64,000 nucleotides of DNA, taken from NCBI GenBank assembly GCA_009869945.1, contig WIXG01000102.1, forward strand, positions 124,001 through 188,000. Reading direction: 5' to 3'. The notes below the pieces were generated by a model. The model had not been told where the DNA came from, searched no databases, and saw only the letters and a list, made by a program, of their open reading frames with translations. Within the stretch, counting starts at the first letter, position 1. Each line of letters starts with the position of its first letter. This document shows positions 41,007 to 54,477 of the stretch, in pieces. Source of the stretch: Mesaphorura yosii (taxonomy: Eukaryota > Arthropoda > Collembola > Poduromorpha > Tullbergiidae). The translations under genes and the position numbers were made by a program.

Positions 41007-43045
41007 TATGCACAAGTTTGAGGTATTTTACATTGAGCTGTGTGGTCTAAAAGAATGACCGGATAGCGCCGCAAAAGTGTAGTTCCTTTTGTGGTTCCAG
41101 TTTAATCAGTCAGATTAGTAACAAGGCTCTGCACAACGGACAGAATAAGAACTGCCTGCAGTCGGGCCAATGGCAGTGTTAACAGAAGCTTTGGATCGTT
41201 GATCATTTCGTTGGCCGTTGCAGTGTTTAATCGAAATCCTCAAGCCCTGGAGTGATAAAGAGGTAGCGGGGTTTGTTGGCATGTGCATGGCATTGATGAC
41301 CAAATCTAACGTCAGCGGAGTGTGAAACTAGCCTCCAACCATCAGACACAGCAACCGAGGCTCGTACATATGAAAACTAAACGTAAGGCAGGAAAGTGGT
41401 GAAAAAATATTTTCCAAATTCTCCCATGTAATGTCAATGTCCAACAAGAATTTCTCTAAATCGCAGGCGATGAACTGCAAACTGCAGAGACCTCGGCCTT
41501 AACGAATTCGAGAGCGGAGAAAAACCGAAAATTTCATTTTTTCTAGAGTTCAAATCTGCTCGTTCTGTCCTTTTCTCTGTTTTCGGGCAAAGCGCGGAGA
41601 TGAAGCAATATATTATGTAGTTCTGGTTCATCTCTTTCTCTTTTTTTGCAAGGAAGGAGTAACATCAGCTGCCCTTTTGGGCACAAATGCATTTGCGGTG
41701 CTTTACCCAACATCGCGAGCGTGCGAGTAGACTTTTCTTGAAATATTATCTATCTTGTGGTCATACTACAAGAGGACCGAGATCCAAACACACACGGATC
41801 CAGTGTATCTGCTCGCACATGTGTTTGCGTTGGAGTCATCCGATGAGTAATGTTCTCGGTATGAAAATCCAAAGGATTGCTTTTCTCGTTATTATTCTTT
41901 TTCTCACCAAGAGAAGAATCTTATAAAATTCTTGCTTACTTGGGACGACGACAAGATCTCAGAGCATCGGACGAGGCAGTGGCAGAGCTACTTAAGTTAA
42001 GCTGCCTGGAAGCCTACAAAACGCCTGCTTGGACATTGCTGATCCTGCAAGGATAAGCCAAAGTAAACTCGACTCATGTGTTTTCACATCTCGGACTCCG
42101 AGAACCATGTGCGTCCATTATTACATAAATATGTGGCCGTCAACGTGGTGTGAATGTCTGTAATGTAATACTCGCGGCACTTCGTTAATGTCCCCTGGCA
42201 TCACACCACGACCACCAAAGCAATCGCATGTAACCCGTTGCCGCACCGTATAAATATATATTTAATGCTGTCCGGTATTAGTTTCTTATTCTCCGAGTTC
42301 CGTGTGTGGTCTGGGTTACCAATTTCCTGTCTTTGGACTCAATTCGGGAAGAGACTCCGGCCTGGAATTCGATTCATTGCTTGTCTAACTGGAATGCACT
42401 GTTTACATACTTTATCTTCTTCGTTCGCTCTCTTGGCAGGAGTTTTCATCACTTTCTATTTGCACAGAAACCGGGTGAAGCAAATATTGGAAGTGCCCGC
42501 GGCCGTAATAAAGAAATTGTTACATCGACCACCAGAAACGAAACTTTTGCGCCGCAAATTTATTCCAGCATCCTTTGAACTGAATTCTAGAATACACTTG
42601 ACTCAAGTAATGTAATGTGTGGATGGACAATTAATTCCTTGACATCTCTTAAATGGTTTCAGCGTGAATGACCCAGCGCACAATTCTTTGAGTGACAGCT
42701 TCTCCTTCTGGCGAAGGTGTGACGTGAATCCTTGTGCACCGATCACGAAGAATGGAGAAAGAAACAAGAATAGAGAAATATTGGTGGTGGAGCTGACAGC
42801 AAATTTAAAAGACATGGTCATTTATCAAAATGGCAGAAGCCTCTGGGCACTACAATGGATCTGGTTACAATGGAGAAAGTTGAAGTTGGACGCGGACACA
42901 AGAAAAAGAAAGAGTGCAAAGATAGTATAAAGGAAAGAAGCTATTGGGAAGTGAGATGTGCAGAAAGGACGGGGAATGATACCATGTTAATTCTGTCCGG
43001 TTCTCTTGCATAACATAATGTATTGCAGGTCAAATTATCGCTGGT

Positions 43046-43178
43046 GAGACGGGGTTTATTGCGGGGTGGTCGCTTGAGCTATTTTTAGCTCAGGGAGAGG
43101 GAGTTCATTGCAGGGTGTCCCCTTAGGCTATTTTTAGCTCAGGGAGGGGAGTTCATTCAGGGTTGGCCCCTTAGCTTA
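43046..43178. repeat. 49-bp minisatellite, about 2.7 copies, each full unit with a hairpin
   Basis: Unit 1 is 43046-43094, unit 2 is 43095-43143 and a partial third unit is 43144-43178. The units share attgcggggtg/attgcagggtg and ctatttttagctcagggag. In unit 1 the palindrome gagcta-tttt-tagctc (43076-43091) could form a 6-bp stem. The array is G-rich on the + strand, unlike its AT-rich surroundings. Confidence 0.75.
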
Positions 43179-46100
43179 GATCATTATTTCAAGCAGGTCA
43201 ACCGTAAAATGAAAGAAATTTTAATTCAAGTTCAAGTTCAGCTCAACTTCATTCAATAACCTGAAGAAATGCCTTTCAACCTGTTACTCTAATGCGCGAT
43301 CAACATCTAACCTCAAAATACTCGAGCCTCGTCGCCAGCTACACACTCGCCTTTGTCTTTGTTGCGTTTGACATTGAACTGCAATACTGCAATTGAATTT
43401 GAAAAGACGAAAGTTTGACTTTGCTTTTTTACCGTGGCTCGTAAAAGAAAAATTGAATGGTAAAATGCCGCATGCTGTTTCTTTATCCTGCTCCTTTGAT
43501 GTTTTTCGAATACGCGAATTTGAAACCATCATCATTCATCATGACACATGAATAAGAGTATATATTTCATTTTCATTATTTATTATCCTGCTCCGTGCTC
43601 CAAGAATAAGAATGGAATTGAGTGGGACTCCTCGCTCACAGGAACCGACTCCAATGCGCGGCTTCTCGTGTCACTTGCACTACTCGCGTAACCTGAAGAC
43701 ATGCTAAATAGATGCACTGGTTGAGTCATTAAATAATTTTTCTACATGGCCCAAGTTCACCGGATCCTGTGAAGCCAGACCTCAGCTCCACGTCGACGGT
43801 GTTGATTCAATTTCTCGAAGCGATGACTTTTGCCAGAGACTATCAACCTCACTCTTGTCTTGTTCTTGATGATTTATTAACCGCGGCACACTGTTCAGTT
43901 TTCCATGAATTTTTAAAGTTCATTTTGCCAGAGATTGTTGGACTTTAGGTCTGCTCAGTTGCCCCATTTCGTTTGTTGTTGAGTGAAATGAAACAGTAAA
44001 ATCTCCGTAGCACTTTTTACAGACGTGAACCTACAGTGGAGCTGGAACCTGCAAGTTCGCTTGTGGAAATGGACGAACGTCTGTATGTTTTTAATGCCCT
44101 GCGCGTACGAGAGCTAAGAAAAGGTTAATCAATCTGTCAACCACTTTACGCACATGCGCATGCACCTTATCCAGAACGCTTCGTGGCGATTTCGAGACAA
44201 GTCGACCCTTCGTTGCCTTGCGCAACTGCCACGCACGCACCAGACATGCACTCATTCTCAGCTAGGGGAGCTCTACTTGGCTAAGATTGCGTTTAGTTCG
44301 AAGGAGATTGGGAAATATTTTGAACTTTCTTGTGAGGAGGCGAGGGCGGAATGTGTGAGAAAATTTTTAACAGGCGTGATGATAAAAATTAAACACCCGA
44401 GAAAAAGATGAAAAGCAGAACACGAAAATCATCACGTAAGCCAACCAAAACAACTGCAAATCTGTCTGCCTTAAGACGGCAATGGTCGCAGTTCCTCGGC
44501 GCAACTCCTTCACGCTGATCTGTCTCAAGTCAAGCCAGCAGGGTCGTTATCAATCAAATCGTCACGGTTCCGCAAAGAACCACAAGTCAAAGCATTGCCA
44601 TTTCCCATTGAAACTGTTTCAATGGACGCCTTTTAAAGTGCTCATTGTTCTGGGCGCTTTTATACTAAATCTATAAATATGATATTGTATCAATCCATTA
44701 TTTATTAAGTGTTGAATTGTGCGAGGTCTTTGGTTTCTCGTGAACTCTCTTTCTTAATGTCAGGGATCTTGTAAAAGTCAAGCCGTTAGCCTGTCCGTCT
44801 TTGTTATTGTGTACAGAAAAGAAAGAGGAAAAGTCCAGAATTGCTCCGTTTTGGGGTTTCTCGCTTGCGATTGCGTTGCGATACGTCTTACGTGCACAAT
44901 ATTTCATAATACGATAAAAAAGTAACAGAAATCCACATGAAAAGAAAGTCGAGTCAAACTAAGCTTGATCCTTCATTGCCGTGTTGTGTATAAAAAGTGA
45001 AGCCATTCTCCATTCCGTTCTTTTCATTCACGCACACTGGAGCTGTGAGTAATTCTCCTGCCAACTATTTACTTATACTCTGAGAAATTACGCAACATTT
45101 CCTTCGTGGTGTGGTTTTCTTCAGGATTCCTTTGCCAAGAAAAATGTCTCAAATTGTTGCATTCACTTTTCGCTAACTTCTTTTAAATTTGTGCTTATGT
45201 GCAAAGCTCTAAAACTTGAAATTCGATGTTAATTGCTTTCAACCTGTTTCGATTATCAAACGCGTAACACAACTCAATTCAGTCAATCACACAAGGCGAA
45301 GAATCTCTGGTCTGGTTCTGAACTTCTAGCACTTTCGCCGATGTGCGTGTGAATGTTTCATCAATGCATGCGATAAACCCTGAAACAAATGTATAAATCA
45401 TCATGTCAGAATGATGAGTTTTCCTTTCCATTCACGGGGAAGATTTTCTTTTCTCTCGCTTTCATTCTGCGTCGAGGGCTTCTCTTTCTCCTTCCCTTCT
45501 TCTGCCTTTCTTCCTTTGGCAACAATGAAATTTAAGTGTATTCACATGCAGACAAACATTTATTTTAAGCTTTAACAATTCATCTTTTTATTGTCTGGGT
45601 GTCTCTCCACGTTTTAACAGTTCACTTTGCATTATTACCTTTCTCCCTTCTGTGTGAACTCGGATTGCATCAAGACTTGAATGTTGTGAAACCAGAGGCA
45701 TTTATGGTATCTTCACAGATTGTTGATTTGGGCTCTCCGCCTAGCAGACGGGGTTTGACCGACGCATCCGTCAGGGAACTTGAAATTGCAGGGACACGTA
45801 ATATTTATGTCTAACGTTTCGACGGATACACTAAGTACTTATTTCGTATCCAAAAATGAGTGGTCAGTTGTGTGTGAAATAACTGACCAAAGGAAAGCTA
45901 TAGCCAAAGGTTCTGTGGTTTATTTATTTAATTTCGGTTAAATGTATACTTTTGAAGCAGCAAATCGTGAAAATCAATACTTGAGAATTTCGAGAGTATC
46001 AAATTGTTTATTCTTACCAGAATCTGAATCGCAAATCCGAAATCTCAAACACAAAAGGCGATATATTTGCATTGCCAATTCAGCAGCTTGGGAGGCAGGG

Positions 46101-49100
46101 CGAGCAGTTGCACATCCGTTTCTCGAAAGTCGTGGAAAAGGGGTTGACAGTCTGAAGTAGAAAGTAAATTGCACACCAATAAATCAGTTTCTATGATCAC
46201 ACATACACGTAGATATGCATCAAATAATATGAACACACAGAGTTCGATGTAGGAACCTGGGACTCTGCCGCCGTTCCTCCAAACGTCGGCTTTCTTTCTG
46301 CTTCTACTGCCGAAAGAGAAAATTGCATATGTCAGCACGAGAATCCGCATACATAACGGCAACACGATGGGAGTTGGTCTTTGTCAAAGAAATACCCGAG
46401 ACTGAAAAGCTCTGTTTGAACGAGAAACCACAAATTGCAATAGATTCGGTGGGCGTCATGTAATATTTTTATCCGCTTGAACCGTGTGGTCTGGCGCTAG
46501 TTGCAAGCCCAAACGCAGTGCTAAGTCGAATTTCATAAAGAACGTATACGAGCTTTACATAATTTATTTCGACTCAAGTACAAAGTGCAGATTTTGCAAG
46601 AATTCATCTCTCCAGGCTGGATGTGTGGCAGGTTAAGGTGCAGGAAGCAGTTCGAAGCTGCAGGAGAACCTTCAGAGAAGGTACTCTCTGACTACGGATC
46701 CCATCAGACTCGCCTTTCACCAAATACTGGGCAGACATCTACGGCAACATGAGCAATTAACGTGAATTGCTACCCTCATCTTTACCTGCATCATCGTCTT
46801 TACTTGGATGGTATAAACTGTGGATTTCGGTATGAAATACTCGACAATGAAAGGGGTGAAAAATCCATCTGATAATCAAAATCCTGGAATCACTTCCTGA
46901 ATGAATAAAAATAGCGCGACAAAAGGACGTGCTTGATCCGTCAATTTCTGAATTTGATGACACATTCCACACGGTTTCATTCCATTACATAATCCTAATA
47001 AGCTGGTGTCAGAATCAAATATCGCCATTGTCGCACTCAATACTCCCAGCCCCTGTTCTTGAGATGCATCTCGCAATTCTCGCTCAATAGTATCGATGAT
47101 ACGATACCCTGTCCTGCGTCATTTATTTTTCCCCAACTTTATTGAACTTCTCCCCAATAACTCAGGCGCCATAATTTATTCAGCATTGAATTTAAAAGAG
47201 CATCATTGCACGAGGTTTTCTTCGTATTTCCCTTTTTTTGTAAATAAGCTCAATATTTGACGGAAAAGGAAGCCCGGCGAATGCCGTATTCAATGCAACA
47301 CAATACAAAATCCAGGCAAAATCAAATAACAGGAGATTTGAGCGAACAATGCAGCGGAAGAATTCGTCCGTAGAGCGTCAGCCAAATCAGTGGAATTCGT
47401 CATATTCAGGAAGCAACATAAACCTGCGTCTTCGCATTTTAAGGCTACTCGGCGTCCCTCGACTTCGAGTTGCACTCGTTCGGAAAGGGTAGTTGAATTC
47501 CATCCTGAATTCTCTGTCTTTAATTTTTATTGAAATAAAAAGGCAAGACGACTTTTTATATTGATTTTATTGTTCTCTCTTAATATCACCATTATCTAGT
47601 AAACTAGTAAATGAGGTATCGCTGGGGTTCGGCGGTTGGACGGCTCATCATTTACGCGCAAAGATGAATTTGGTCAGGTTGGAGGTCAACTTTTCCTGCG
47701 CAACACTGAAACGCTTAAAATGAATAATAAAATACATTTTTGGAGATGAATCCCTTCACGTTTATCCAGTTTGAAAAAAACCAGAGACTCTCGCAGCAGC
47801 CAGAGCAGATGAGACGAGACTGGAAGGGAAATGAAGGATTATAATATTTAAGTGTTTGTGTGAGAGTGGCTCAACAACAAAAATGTTGGGGGAGGATTTC
47901 TCTTGCGCATCGTGAAATAATCGAACAATAATAAAAATGCACTAACTTCGTTAGTCGGCTTTGTGGGTCCGCGATGAAAATTCATCGAATCAACTCTTTT
48001 CTTGCCCAGAGTCTAAAAATCCCACATGTGCCACGTTCACCAAACAATAATAATAGAATGGAATCCAATTAAAGGCCAATCAATCATTTTACTCTGTCTT
48101 TCCCAGCCTCACACCACTTTACGCAGGCAAGGCGCTCAGAGCTTATGGCCACTTATCCCACCCAACCTAATCTCCAATCTCCAAAACAACTTCAGCTCCT
48201 TTCTGGCCGCTTGCCTGCACAAAGAGTCAGACACTTGGTCACTATTTTGCATCCAGGTCTTATGTTAGCCATGAGTCGAAGCATTTTCCGTGGATAATTG
48301 GAAATTGCTAGATTTTTGAATAATTCCTTCTCCTTTGCTGATAATGTGCAACTTCAGTACGACTATGACATCTGTGAGCGTGTTGCACACATTCAAGCCA
48401 GCAGACGTAGTGCAGCCTTCCTCCAAGTTTGATTCCTAACGCATATTCGGGCTATTCCAAAGGCATTACAAATTGCATAAGAATGCAATGCATCATCCGA
48501 CAATAGATTACGAACAGAGATGTATCAGTTCACGTGCAGTGGAACGGCCGAAACAAACGCGAGTTTATCTTTAATCGGTCAATCTGACAATCACAAAAGT
48601 ACCACAAAAAGGCAAGCATGCCAGTGGTCACAAACGTAAAGTCAGGAAGACACATTTTATACTTTTAGAGAATGATGGATGAGTGCTCACTAAAAAAAGT
48701 GCATGCTCGTTCTTCCAAACCGTAGATTTTTTGTCTTTTGTATTTTACACTTTGGCTTTAGCATGGCATTTACTTTTTACGTGCTGCTGGAACCAAAAAC
48801 TTTTCCCTGCGTTGCTCGTTGTCAGTGCGGGTCGTCCTCCTCGAATCCTCCTTCCTGGACTTCCCACCACTTTACTCGGCTCACCAACCTGAGTTACTGC
48901 TGTAATATGAACAATTCATTTAACTAACCAACTTTATGCATGCATCAACCATCAACTTGTCTCATCTATCAAACATTTTTTGTGGCTTGACTTTGCGATA
49001 CTCTCTTTACGAGATCGCTTTGCGGTGGCGCAGTCCCTACTACAAATTGATAATTACGAACGGACGCAACGTGTTTTGGAAATAATTGACAGATGCGCAA

Positions 49101-50049
49101 GGAGACTTCCAAGCCCTTAATGGAGGACCATATTTGTAGTTTGAGCCACTGTAGCAATGACAGTCCATTTCGATGCAATCAAAGCCCACCTCCAACCATC
49201 TGAAGAATTCGTTGCAGAAATGGGCACGCAGAAGTGTTTCCATTTAGGAATATCAAAATTTTAATTACTTTCTGTGCTTGCTCCGACACAGTCCATTTGC
49301 TAATGAGTCATTACCAATGACACTGGGAAGCTGTAACAACAGCTTCCTCAAGATCTGAAAGTCGTATGAGCTAGAACTCCGTGTGTTGCGTGTCTGACGA
49401 TGGCAAGATGCACATTTATCATTCACAATTCACAGTCGATTACATCACTCGATGAGAGTACCAGCAACACGACCAGCGCAGTTTACAACAACATTGTGAA
49501 ATCACAAAAGAAATAATGAGGCAGGTGGGAGTGTTGTGTTTTAAATCATTTCTCCTGCGTCTTGTACGTCCTCCTGCTCAGCAGCGGTGGCAACGGCGCT
49601 CATTCTCTCACCAGTCAACGGAAATGAAAGAAAAATGAATGTGCGCGGAGGAAATCATCTGAGAACGAACGCTTTTTGTACCCGCACAGTCGCAGCTCAA
49701 GTTTAAATTGCGAGGTGCAAAAAACGAAGGCTCATTACTTCATTTGTTTTTGTGCGTGGCTCGAAAAGAGAACGCGAATGGAGCAGGTTGATGATTGAAA
49801 CAGAAGTGTAATTGAATAGCCTAATCCCGTACTCGTCGTTGGGTCGAGTCGGATGTGAGATTTATCGATCCTGTTCATTTAAATGCTTGCTCTCTCACGG
49901 TCGGCGGTGATAAATGTCCATCCATAAACTTCGTCAATCTCGCATTTGGGCTTGACAAACTACTTTCGATACTGGAGACTGAAAGCTCAGCATCAGCACT
50001 TATTGACGACTTTCTTTAATGACTGTGAGCAGGGGGCGCAGGATTCTAT

Positions 50050-50690
50050 GACCGAAGCGACCCAACTGAAGCGACCTGCAACATATGCTGCCCGATTTTA
50101 GCGACCGCGACTGATGCGACCTATGAATGACTGGTGCGACCCGCGACTTATATGGCCTGCGATCTGTGCGACCTGCGACTTATGCGACCCGGTCCCAATT
50201 CAAAAGAGACGAAGGACGCAGACAAGCAGTAAGACAAAGGGTAAGAAGAGCGGAACGTATAAACTTTCTGATGCTCTTCCTCTCATTTCCTTAGAGACTA
50301 AGACTCAGTCGTTAGCACATTTTAGTCTCTTAACCTTTTAAAAACCTTGTTAAAACATTACAATTGCTGCATCGACTGTCGACCATCGGATGTTGCAACA
50401 GCATCTGTTGGTGCATCTGCCATTGAAGGTTCATCGCTTGCTTGCATCGGCAAAACCCTTGAGTGACAACATTGAAAGTTGACTTTCTTTCACCTCACCT
50501 AACTTTCACCATTGTTGTGCTAACCAGAACATACTGGCTCTATTTCTTCGCGCACGGCCCGGGTCGCATAAGTCGCAGGCCGCAAATGTCACAGGTCACA
50601 CTGGTCGCTAATGTCGCGGGCCGCATCAGTCGCTGGTCGCTGGGGTCGGGTGACAAATGACGTGGTCACTGAGGTCGGGCCGGTTCGGTC
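50050..50690. mobile_element. Foldback-like element with inverted arms of degenerate gcgac units
   Basis: The left arm (50050 to about 50195) is a string of short degenerate units such as gcgacctgcgacttatgcg. The right arm (about 50556-50690) is the same kind of string in reverse complement. The longest perfect match between arms is 21 bp (50172-50192 against 50559-50579), and other blocks such as gcgactgatgcg and agcgacc also pair. The outer ends match too: gaccgaa at 50050-50056 and ttcggtc at 50684-50690. The 360-bp centre is not repetitive apart from a 9-bp inverted pair (50293-50301 and 50322-50330). No transposase is present. Long inverted repeats with internal repetition and no coding capacity resemble Foldback-type or MITE-type DNA elements. 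I could not identify a clear target-site duplication, so the exact ends are uncertain. Confidence 0.6.
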
Positions 50691-52157
50691 GTGCAACGGG
50701 CGCGCCGTTGTTCTAGAGATAAAAAAAAAAGTCGTTAATGCTCTTAATCTAAAACTCTGCATTTTATTTCTGCACTGGACCAACATTCGCGAGTCGAGGC
50801 ATGCAGTCGATTGCAAGCGGCGGAGAACTGTGGACTGCCGGTGAGTGCAGCTGGTGAGAGGAAGTCAGAAAGAAAATCCATTACTTATCTTATCAAGTAA
50901 TTAGAACGACATTGATATATACGTTAGCAAACTTAAGGAGAAGTTGAGATTCACCACGCGATGCAGCTCTCGATGCCCTTCCCAATTTTTTAATTCATCT
51001 CAATACAGCCGGTTGCTTACTTTGCACCAGCGAGCAGACAACGAGCCCGAAAACCTTCGTTCGTTTTGTTCCGAGTAATTACTCAAGTGACCATTTTGCC
51101 AACTTGTAAATACAAGAAACTGAAATGAAAGATAAATGATCAGATCACAATTTTAAGCTTACAAGCTTCCATCTGGAAGCAGACAAACAGCCTAAAATGG
51201 GTGAGAAGTAGTATTTATTTCAAAAGTATGAATTTCAAGAAATTGAAAACAAGACTCACAGAGTGTAGGATTATCGCGGAACACTTGAAATATTTGCTAA
51301 AGTGCACTCAACCCATTCATTATGAAGTGTAGCGGTAACTGTAATGAGTTCTCACCATGATTATAATCAGCGGAGAAAACATCTCAGAAACTAATCCGAA
51401 AATGTTGTCGTAAACTGTCTCGCAAGGCCCACTTTTGAAAGGTGATGTTGAAACGACTGGCTCTTACTTCCCTTCAATTTCTCGTGAACAAATGAACTTG
51501 CGGCATGAAAGTATTTCGCAACGGAGCTATTCTGTGGACGCATAAAACAAACCTTTAATATACCTTCATATGATGAACAGCCATTTTGGTTAAAAATTCA
51601 AGTGTGTACGGTTTGCACCAGTTGGATGAATTGCTGTAATAAATATAAGAGGCAAATATTATCCAGTTTTATGCCAGCTTTTATGATGATCTTCTTCTAG
51701 AGCATAAAAACGTGTACTTTGGTCGCTCAAATGCGTTCCTCCGCAGTAAACTATATTTGATCAACCGTGATAAAATTTATACGAAATCTTCTTAAATTCC
51801 TCGAGCAAATTACGAAAGTGTCATAAAAGCTATAAAAATGTAAGAAAGGGTAATAAAGCTTTAAAATAATGCCAATGGCACTTTAAGTTTATTTGTCTGT
51901 AAGTAGAACGTCATAAAATCCACATGCTTGCAGCAGACGCCAACCACAAGTCGGTTCAGGGACTACAATTCGGGACAAAGTTCCTCCTCCAGGAATCAAA
52001 CATTCTCGCACAGCATTCAATGGACGTGCTGAGTTTGTCATTAACGGATTGATAAGTGATAAGTCGCGTGCGGAGTTCGCTTCCGCGTCTCGCTCTCATT
52101 TCTCGTGATTTCACTTCGCCGAATCGGGAAGATAAAATTGGCAGCCATTTAATCCAT
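50691..52157. other. No recognisable gene between the two foldback-like elements
   Basis: A poly(A) run follows the first element closely (about 50708-50717). The motif cataaaa recurs on both strands between 51541 and 51917, including an 11-bp inverted match (agcttttatga at 51677 against tcataaaagct at 51820). This is too short and too AT-rich to call a third element. Confidence 0.4.
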
Positions 52158-52739
52158 CAGTGAAACAAACTACTTTGCCATAGAAATAACGAATGAATTC
52201 ATCGGTGGAAATTTCTTTTTAATTTCACCAGTTAAACAAGTGAAATTATCGGTGAACAGAGCGCCAGTGAATAAAACGAAAATATCAGTAATGAATTAGA
52301 AAATGTCAGTGAGGCTCGCGAAAACATAACGCGTGGAATTATTAAGGGAGTCTCTCTTCTGGCCATGCGCTGCAGTTTTAGCACCTGCTAGAAATTAAGT
52401 CATTTTTTGGAAGCCGATATTTCAAGCATGTGCGTACGATATTTCTTTTGGGAAAAAGAGTAAGTGCAAATGGAACAGTCCAGTCAGCTAAGACGAGGTT
52501 AATCTTGTAGAACGAACTTATGCTGTCTGATTCTTGATCAGACTCCAATTTTTTCAAAGCCACATACTAATAATTCTATTTACTCCACTGGTATTTTATT
52601 TTGTTCTACCGATAACAATGTGCACTGATTTTTTCATTTAAAATCACATTGGTGGTTTCATTTATTCCGGTATCTCACTGATATACGGGTAAATGGTAAA
52701 TTCACTTATTTTTCACTGGAGATTCACTTGTTTCACTCG
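52158..52739. repeat. Second inverted array: degenerate cagtgaa units, opposed arms
   Basis: The left arm (52158-52313) carries repeated variants of cagtgaa on the + strand: cagtgaa 52158, caagtgaa 52237, tcggtgaa 52249, ccagtgaa 52264, tcagtaatga 52285 and tcagtgag 52306. The right arm (52585-52739) carries the complement: ccactgg 52585, tcactgat 52675, ttcactta 52701, ttcactgga 52712, ttcacttg 52723 and ttcactcg 52732. An 11-bp block, aaacaagtgaa (52234-52244), pairs perfectly with 52723-52733. The centre (about 270 bp) is unique sequence. The layout copies that of the element at 50050-50690 but with a different unit. It may be a decayed foldback element or a non-mobile inverted array. Confidence 0.4.
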
Positions 52740-54477
52740 TGCTTTATATATATCCCGATAAAATTGTTGTAGATAGTGCATTGTATTTGGGCATTTAATC
52801 ATAAGGATTTACACGAGACACAAGATAAAGAATCCATTTTATCCCTTCGTACTCGTATTTCCATGCTTTCGTGGCAAAGAGGCAGAAACGGCAAACTTGG
52901 TGGAGTGAAATCCGCTGAACGTTGAACTTTTATGATCAGACAACTTTTTATACGGGAAAGATTACGACTATATAGAAAAATCTAATCTTTATATTGCGCT
53001 TGATGAATTTTATCATTAATCTTTTGATGAGAACCTTTCAGTGAGAAGAAAGCTTTAACCTCTGCACTCTGCGATTATTACTGGGCCTGTGTCTGCAAAC
53101 CGAATCTCTTCCTTTGTGCTACGTGATGATGATGATTAGAATGAAGTATGAATGATATGATCTGTCCTCATTTATGCTTTCGCTAAAAAATGCTTTGTCT
53201 TGATCTCCGGCCTCAGAAACTCGCGACTTACACTCACGAGCAGCTTGCAGAGGAGAAATACAAATGGGAACTTTCTCCAATTCTGAACTTTCTTTCACCC
53301 TTTCTTCCACGACGTCCTTCATTGTCAGTTCGCGCTACCCTGCGATTCACTACAATTTTTTGAAAAATTATATCCATTTATCCAGTTTTTGGTTCAGAAG
53401 CGAATAAACCCTGAATTCTGAGCAAAGTAATTTAAGCATGGACGCATGTACTAGAGTATGCCGAAAAGAGAAGAGATCGAGAGCCTCCCAATGAAGAATT
53501 GAGTGTTCTCTCCATTTCAATATAATACTATCGGACATATGAATTCCAGCTTGAATTAAGATACTTGCTGTAATCAGAGGGATTGCCCACTGCTTTACGG
53601 ATTCACAAATTCGAATTCAACTTCATTTATTTAGTCAGTTCCAGTTACCAATCGCCGCCACTGTTGCTATTCGTGCGAATCGTAATGTATGAATGCTGTC
53701 TGCCTCGATGAAAGGTTATTTGTTACAAATTCTTTCTCGCATACAATACGAAACAGAAAAATATAAACGCTTGAGTGTGCAAGGCGAGTGAGTGTGGATA
53801 TTTTGATTACTACAACAAAGCGCCCTGATCGGTACATCGTACCGACCAGGGATATTGATGCCAAAATCTACTTCGGCTGGGATTAGTTTGCTTAAGACCA
53901 CTGCCGACTTGCGTGACAGCATCCATAACACGAAATTTGCAATGAACTGCACAGCGCGACACAACAGAGTTTCTAGCCTGTATGAAAGCATCAGGTTGTC
54001 ACTAAGTTGTCTTAATCGTATTGTCTTATTAAATCAAGCATATTCAAATTCTGATAAATGGAAAATTAAGCTCTTGCTCAGGGTGGGCAGTTTAAGACCC
54101 AGGAATCATTTTTCTTTCCGTCAAAGCATGTAAGTAAGGGTTAATGAAATGGAAATCTTCCGTTGCGAAAGTTTTCATACATGATAAGACTGATGACGCT
54201 TGTACAAGTACACTGATTCATTCGAACTGCAGTGTCTAAGCTTACGAGCTCTGATCTTCCTGTGAATCATTTCGAATCGAACCACTGGGCAAGTGAATGA
54301 ATAATAAAATTATGCAATCAACACCTGTCTGCTTAAACCACGAACATCGTCAAGTATTTGATAACATTTATGATTCACTCCTGCTCGGCTCGATGTGACT
54401 AGCACACAATGAGTTGGGCTCCCTGATTTGCGCAAAATGTAATTTCAGCGCTTAAGCACTGAAATCTAATCGCTCAA
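52740..54477. other. Upstream region of the MOXD1-like cluster
   Basis: No coding sequence is recognised. Open frames at 53716-53991 (minus) and 53855-54133 (plus) overlap in opposite directions, and neither has a recognisable domain. No remnant of a third monooxygenase copy is visible. Regulatory sequence for gene 1 is likely here, but I can name no specific site other than the TATA box that follows. Confidence 0.4.

Larger units (their letters stand above)
40454..50049. other. No recognisable gene (40,454-50,049), apart from the minisatellite and palindrome
   Basis: The longest frame (42238-42615) has a non-ATG start and follows a tataaatatata stretch at about 42250. Its translation has a hydrophobic middle but no recognisable family. 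The rest is unremarkable AT-rich sequence. Confidence 0.45.

Noticed and set aside
51541-51917. Recurring cataaaa on both strands as a third foldback-like element
   Set aside because: The motif is short and AT-rich, and common across the window. The inverted match is only 11 bp, with no clear arms or ends.
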